DNA from: Deltaproteobacteria bacterium
GTDB lineage: Bacteria; Desulfobacterota; Desulfuromonadia; Desulfuromonadales; JAAYDE01
Reading direction: 5' to 3'
Length of the DNA stretch: 35,855 nucleotides
NCBI GenBank assembly: GCA_016926265.1
Contig: JAFGOW010000051.1
Coordinates: 1-35,855 of the forward strand
The notes beneath the pieces were generated by a model. The model was not told where the DNA came from. It saw nothing but the letters and a program-made list of their open reading frames with translations, and made no database searches. The translations under genes were made by a program, and so were the position numbers. Positions 31,938-35,855 of the stretch are shown here, piece by piece. Position 1 is the stretch's first letter. The number at the start of each line of letters is the position of its first letter.

Positions 31938-33728
31938 ATGAAAAATTCCAGAAAAGACATGCTTTCCCAACGGCTCATTCCCCTCGGGTTGGTGGTCTTG
32001 TTGGGGATCACCTTTTCCGTGGCGGCTTTTGTGGTGGTCCGGGAAAAAGAGCTGGAGACGATTCGGGGCGATTTTGGCCTGGCCGCGAAAAACCTGACGA
32101 CGGATCTGCGCCGGCGGCTGGAAAACAACCTGGACACCCTTCCCCTGATTCGGGCTCTTTTCCATGGTTCCGAATTTGTGACCAGGGAGGAATTCGCCGA
32201 GTTCGTCAAACCGATTCTGTCCCGGAATCCCCATATCGTTTCGCTCGGCTGGATCCAGGCCGTCAGCCACAGCCAGTGGCCCGAATTTCTCCGCGCCATG
32301 GAAGGGGAGGGGTTTGTCGCCCAGAAAAACCTGGGCCAAAAACAGTCGGACCTCCCCGACCATTTTCCCATCTGCTATCTGGAGGGAAGATCCTGCTCCC
32401 GGCTGGTGCCGGGGGCTGATCTGGCCTTGCAGGCCGAAATCCTGGCAGCCTTGAAAAACGCCGCGGCGCAGGGGAAGGAAACCTCGGTCCCCTACCCTGG
32501 CGCCGACGAAGCCAATGGGGGCTCCTATCTGTTCTTTCTTCCCGTCTTTGGGAAAAATCTCTTTTCCGGGAGTTCCCCCGGTTCCGAGGATACCCTGGGG
32601 GGGGTCATTTTCGGACTGTTTCCCATGCAGGGGGTCGTCAAGGAGATCGTCTCCCGTTATGAGGGCTCAGGGGTTTCCGCCGTTCTTTACGATGGGGAGC
32701 GTTTCCAGCGGGAAGCCGACGCCAAGGCAATCGATAACGGCAAACGAAGAAGGCTTTCCAATGTGGAAACCTTCTCCCTGGCTGATCGGGAGTTGGTGGT
32801 TGTGGCTCAGACCCTGCCCGGCTTTATTGGCCGCAGGATGTCGTGGCATCCCGAGGCGACCCTGATTGTCGGGTTGCTGATGACGACCCTTCTTCTGACT
32901 TACCTGGTCACCACCTTCCGGCGCTCCTCCCAGGTGGAGCTGTTGGCGGAAAAACTCTCCGCCGAGGTGGCTGAACGCAAGCGGGTGGCCGAGGCCCGCG
33001 AGAGGCTGGTATTGGAGCTGGAAGCCAAGAACGCCGAACTGGAGCGTTTTACCTATACGGTTTCCCATGACCTCAAAAGCCCCCTGATCACCATCCGGGG
33101 CTTCACCGGCCTGCTCGCCAAGGACGCGGAAAAGGGGGACATGGTCCGGGTTTCCGGCGACGTCGATCAGATCAAGCGCGCCACCGACAAGATGCAGCAG
33201 CTTCTGGAGGAACTCCTTGAACTGTCGCGGATCGGGCGCCTGGTCAACCCGTCCAAAAATATCTCCCTCGCCGACCTTGCCCGGGAGGCTGTGGAGATGC
33301 TCTCCGGCAGGATTTCGAAGGGGAAGGTGGACGTGACGATACAGCCGGGCCTGCCGACGGTTTTCGGGGATCGGCCGCGGCTGTTGGAGGTCTTTCAGAA
33401 TCTAATCGACAACGCGGTCAAATTCATGGGGGATCAGCCGGCGCCCCACATCGAGATCGGGGTGGAAAACAGGGGGAAAGAGGTGCTCTGCTTTGTCCGG
33501 GACAACGGCATCGGCATCCATCCTCGCTACCAGAGCAAAGTTTTCGGCCTTTTCGAGCGGCTGGACCAGAATCTCGAAGGGACCGGCATCGGCCTGGCCT
33601 TGGTGCAGCGGATAATCAATTACCACGGCGGGCGGATCTGGATCGAATCCGAAGGAGAGGGTAAGGGATCGACTTTTATCTTCTCATTGCCATCAGAAAC
33701 GAAAGAGGACAAGGCAGATGAAAATTAA
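31938..33728 (+). CDS. CHASE-domain sensor histidine kinase
   Basis: Membrane sensor kinase, 596 aa. The first membrane helix (about 13-33, IPLGLVVLLGITFSVAAFVV) is followed by a periplasmic CHASE-type domain (about 75-265, including RNPHIVSLGWIQAVSHSQWP). A second helix (about 311-332, ATLIVGLLMTTLLLTYLVTT) leads to a coiled coil (AEVAERKRVAEARERL). The kinase core is of the phytochrome-like type: H377 in VSHDLKSPL, NLIDNAVKFMGDQPAP, DNGIGIHPRYQSKVFGLFER and GTGIGLALVQRIINYHGG. CHASE domains bind small molecules; the ligand here is unknown. The last 11 bases overlap the next gene, a stand-alone receiver, its likely phosphorylation partner. Confidence 0.88.
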   Translation: MKNSRKDMLSQRLIPLGLVVLLGITFSVAAFVVVREKELETIRGDFGLAAKNLTTDLRRRLENNLDTLPLIRALFHGSEFVTREEFAEFVKPILSRNPHIVSLGWIQAVSHSQWPEFLRAMEGEGFVAQKNLGQKQSDLPDHFPICYLEGRSCSRLVPGADLALQAEILAALKNAAAQGKETSVPYPGADEANGGSYLFFLPVFGKNLFSGSSPGSEDTLGGVIFGLFPMQGVVKEIVSRYEGSGVSAVLYDGERFQREADAKAIDNGKRRRLSNVETFSLADRELVVVAQTLPGFIGRRMSWHPEATLIVGLLMTTLLLTYLVTTFRRSSQVELLAEKLSAEVAERKRVAEARERLVLELEAKNAELERFTYTVSHDLKSPLITIRGFTGLLAKDAEKGDMVRVSGDVDQIKRATDKMQQLLEELLELSRIGRLVNPSKNISLADLAREAVEMLSGRISKGKVDVTIQPGLPTVFGDRPRLLEVFQNLIDNAVKFMGDQPAPHIEIGVENRGKEVLCFVRDNGIGIHPRYQSKVFGLFERLDQNLEGTGIGLALVQRIINYHGGRIWIESEGEGKGSTFIFSLPSETKEDKADEN

Positions 33729-34179
33729 TGGTGAAATCAAAGGGGAACCGCTGACTATATTGTTGGTGGAGGACAATCCGGCTCATGCCGAACTGGTGAT
33801 GCGCAGCTTTGAAAGCCAACGGGTCGCCAACAAGATTTTTCATGTCTGGGACGGAGAGGAGGCCCTCGACTATCTGTTTCGGCGCGGCAACTATGAAAAC
33901 CCCCAAAAATGCCCGCGCCCCAATGTCGTGCTGCTGGATCTCCGCCTGCCCAAAATCGATGGGCTCGAAGTACTCCGCGAGATCAAGAGCGCCGAAGGGC
34001 TGAAACGGATTCCGGTGGTGATTCTGACCACCTCCCAGGCGGAAATCGACGCCTCCCGCGCCTATGACTACCATGCCAACAGCTATCTGATCAAACCCCT
34101 TGATTTCGAGCTGTTCACCAAGCTGATGGAAGAATTGGGATTCTACTGGCTGGGGTGGAACTATAATCCCTGGTCATGA
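33718..34179 (+). CDS. Rcp1-like stand-alone response regulator
   Basis: Single receiver domain of 153 aa, without output domain. Acidic pair in ILLVEDNPAHAEL, phosphoacceptor D74 (VVLLDLRLPKIDGLEVL), T in VVILTTSQAEID, K in SYLIKPLDF. The GNYENPQKCPRPN insertion before strand 3 marks the Rcp1 subfamily that usually partners phytochrome-like kinases. The start overlaps the kinase gene by 11 bases; it is read in the same operon as the receiver-PAS-kinase that follows. Likely passes phosphate between the two kinases. Confidence 0.88.
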   Translation: MKINGEIKGEPLTILLVEDNPAHAELVMRSFESQRVANKIFHVWDGEEALDYLFRRGNYENPQKCPRPNVVLLDLRLPKIDGLEVLREIKSAEGLKRIPVVILTTSQAEIDASRAYDYHANSYLIKPLDFELFTKLMEELGFYWLGWNYNPWS

Positions 34180-34219
34180 GGGACGTATTCAGGCTCTTTG
34201 AAAAAGCGTGTCCGTTGTG

Positions 34220-35698
34220 ATGGATATCCTACTGGTTGAAGATGAACACGCCCATGTCGAGCTGATCCGGAGGGCTTTCGAGGACTGCGGCGACGCCTTC
34301 AGTTTGACGGTGGCCAACACCCTGAAGGATGCCTCCTGGTTGCTGACGGAGAAGCAATTCGACCTGGTGCTGTTCGACTTCCTGCTTCCCGACGGGAAGG
34401 GAACCGAGCTGCTGCGCGACGGCGAGCGGGCTTTTTCCTGCCCCTTCGTGCTCATGACCAGTCATGGGGACGAGAAGCTGGCCGTGGAAGCTCTGAAAGC
34501 AGGCGCCCTCGACTATGTGGTCAAGTCGGCGGAAACCTTTCTGACGATGCCGAAACTGGTGGAACGGGCGCTGCGGGAATGGAAGCTCGTCCAGGAACGC
34601 CGACAGGCCGAGGAGGCGTTGCGGCAGAGCGAGGAGAAATTCCGCGCCATTGCCGACTACAGCTTCGACCTCGGGGTCTGGTTCGGAGTCAACGGCGAGT
34701 TGTTGTGGGCCAATCGCGCCATCGAACGTTTTACCGGCCGCACCTTCGAGGAATGCCGGGAGCTGGCCGACCATCTGTTCGCATCCATCCATGATGAGGA
34801 CCGGGAAGCGATCAAGGAAGCGATGATGACGGCGCTGGCCGAGAAATCGTCGGGAAACAATGTCCCCTTCCGGATGCGGCACCGGCAGGGAAGCCAGCGC
34901 TGGGTTTCGGTTTCATGGCTGCCGATTTACAGCATGAAAAACGAATACCTGGGGATTCGCGCCAACATCCGGGACATCCATGAATTGAAAAGGGCTTTGG
35001 AAAACCTGGAGGAAGCCAACCATGAGCTGGATGCCTTCGTCTATACGGTCTCCCATGACCTGAGGACGCCGCTGACCCCCATCATCGGCTTCGCGCAGTT
35101 GCTGGAGGAGCGTTTCCTGGACCGGCTCGACGACAGCGGCCGGGAGATGATCTCCTGTATCGAGCAGCAGGGCAGGAATATGCTGGCCTTGCTGGAGGAT
35201 TTGCTGCGGCTGGCCCGCGCCGGCTATCTGGAGCGCCCGGCGGAGCCGGTCGATACCGGGGCGGTGGTGCGGGAGGTGATTCTGGAGTTTTGCCACCAGA
35301 TTCAGCAGGAGGGGATCGAGATCAAGCAGGTTCCCCTCCCCCACGCCCAGGTCCCCAAGACCCTGCTCAAGCAGGTCTTTGAGAACCTGATCCAGAATGC
35401 CATCCTCTACGCCGGCAAGACCGGGAGCCCCATCGAAATCGGCGGGGAAAAATCGAACGGCAAGCTCCGGTATTTTGTGCGCGATCATGGGCCGGGGGTT
35501 CCCGCTGCCGAGCGTAAGCGGATTTTCGACGTTTTTTCGAGAGGTTCGGGGGAAAAGAAAACCGGCGGCACCGGCGTCGGCCTCGCCACGGTCCGGAAAA
35601 TCGCCCGTCAATACGGAGGCTTCGCCTGGGTCGAGGAAACCCCCGGCGGGGGCGCCACCTTCTGGCTGACGGTGGATGAAACCGGTCCGCTGGATTGA
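34220..35698 (+). CDS. receiver-PAS-histidine kinase hybrid
   Basis: Soluble signalling protein, 492 aa: receiver (about 1-125, D53 in LVLFDFLLPDGKG, K in YVVKSAE), PAS/PAC (about 132-260, with EEKFRAIADYSFDLGVWFG, RFTGRTFEEC and MRHRQGSQRWVSVSWLPI), then HisKA with H279 (YTVSHDLRTPLTP) and HATPase_c (NLIQNAILYAGKTG, DHGPGVP, GTGVGLATVRKIARQYGG). The receiver at the N terminus makes it a target for a kinase upstream, perhaps the CHASE kinase. No membrane helices. I chose ATG 34220; GTG 34208 is also open and no ribosome site decides. Terminator at 35750. Confidence 0.87.
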   Translation: MDILLVEDEHAHVELIRRAFEDCGDAFSLTVANTLKDASWLLTEKQFDLVLFDFLLPDGKGTELLRDGERAFSCPFVLMTSHGDEKLAVEALKAGALDYVVKSAETFLTMPKLVERALREWKLVQERRQAEEALRQSEEKFRAIADYSFDLGVWFGVNGELLWANRAIERFTGRTFEECRELADHLFASIHDEDREAIKEAMMTALAEKSSGNNVPFRMRHRQGSQRWVSVSWLPIYSMKNEYLGIRANIRDIHELKRALENLEEANHELDAFVYTVSHDLRTPLTPIIGFAQLLEERFLDRLDDSGREMISCIEQQGRNMLALLEDLLRLARAGYLERPAEPVDTGAVVREVILEFCHQIQQEGIEIKQVPLPHAQVPKTLLKQVFENLIQNAILYAGKTGSPIEIGGEKSNGKLRYFVRDHGPGVPAAERKRIFDVFSRGSGEKKTGGTGVGLATVRKIARQYGGFAWVEETPGGGATFWLTVDETGPLD

Positions 35699-35749
35699 TT
35701 TTTTGAGTTCAGCCGGTTTAAAATTACACTGTTTCAAACATCCGGATCG

Positions 35750-35770
35750 CGGGCCTTGCGGCCCGTTTTT
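35750..35770 (+). terminator. rho-independent terminator after the signalling cluster
   Basis: Perfect six-base stem CGGGCC-TTGC-GGCCCG (35750-35765) followed by five T, 51 bases after the stop of the hybrid kinase gene. Confidence 0.88.
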
Positions 35771-35796
35771 CGTTGCAAGGGGGAGCGGGAAAATCC

Positions 35797-35855
35797 GTGG
35801 ATAAAAACCAGCTCAAAGAGATCGAACGGCGCCGCACCTTCGGCATCATCAGCCA
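35797..35855 (+). CDS. prfC: peptide chain release factor 3, first codons (runs off right edge)
   Basis: A frame opening with GTG at 35797 reads VDKNQLKEIERRRTFGIIS before the window ends. RRTFxIISHPDAGKTT is the start of release factor 3, a GTPase that recycles RF1 and RF2 from the ribosome; only the part before the Walker A is visible. A purine-rich ribosome site (AGGGGGAGCGG) precedes it. The short length limits certainty; other translational GTPases start differently. Confidence 0.72.
   Translation, partial: MDKNQLKEIERRRTFGIIS

Overview
The window is a GC-rich, ordinary chromosomal stretch from a Gram-negative bacterium. The gene set points to the Desulfuromonadales/Geobacterales side of the former Deltaproteobacteria: several radical-SAM/B12 proteins, a PaaK + ACT pair, a CIRCE-controlled rpoH, a mlaEFDAC-type operon, a GlrK/GlrR-type two-component system and a TIGR04211-like SH3/anchor protein. 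This placement is inference from gene content; no rRNA or tRNA is present to confirm it. I see no insertion sequence, phage, CRISPR array or tRNA gene.

Left part (1-6012, all minus strand): a probable metal-ion-like transporter of the Nramp superfamily is followed by a two-gene ABC-2 exporter (ATPase and permease overlapping by ATGA), a B12-binding radical SAM protein, and the start of lon, which runs off the left edge and has its own promoter. From 6232 on the plus strand lies a DinG/XPD-type helicase with a RadC-like JAMM domain fused at its N terminus, then a convergent amidohydrolase, a DUF4126 membrane protein, and a minus-strand paaK-ACT operon with a clear sigma-70 promoter and a leader hairpin.

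Middle part (12293-18266): an AT-rich regulatory region precedes a Prx6-type peroxiredoxin. It is followed by a small secreted sensor-like protein with a strong terminator, the periplasmic tail-specific protease Prc, and, convergent to it, bamD and the heat-shock sigma factor rpoH. The rpoH promoter carries a near-perfect CIRCE element, so HrcA repression probably controls the sigma-32 supply. This cluster gathers envelope and protein quality-control functions (Prc, BamD, RpoH).

Right part (18296-35855): divergent from rpoH is a tight operon mnmM-like methyltransferase, mlaE, mlaF, mlaD, mlaA, mlaC and a cyclic-nucleotide-binding-fold protein, devoted mainly to phospholipid transport between the two membranes. 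Two divergent radical SAM genes follow. Then comes a GlrK-lipoprotein-GlrR (QseEGF-like) two-component locus with small exported or membrane proteins and an SH3/coiled-coil/anchor protein downstream. A second signalling cluster (CHASE-type histidine kinase, stand-alone Rcp1-like receiver, receiver-PAS-kinase) ends in a good terminator, and the first codons of prfC (release factor 3) reach the right edge.

The most interesting items are the JAMM-helicase fusion, the Nramp-like transporter lacking the canonical metal-binding motif, the three-half-site CIRCE region at rpoH, the MlaA homologue without a lipobox, and a radical SAM protein of unknown function. No single region looks like a wholly new defence or mobile system.
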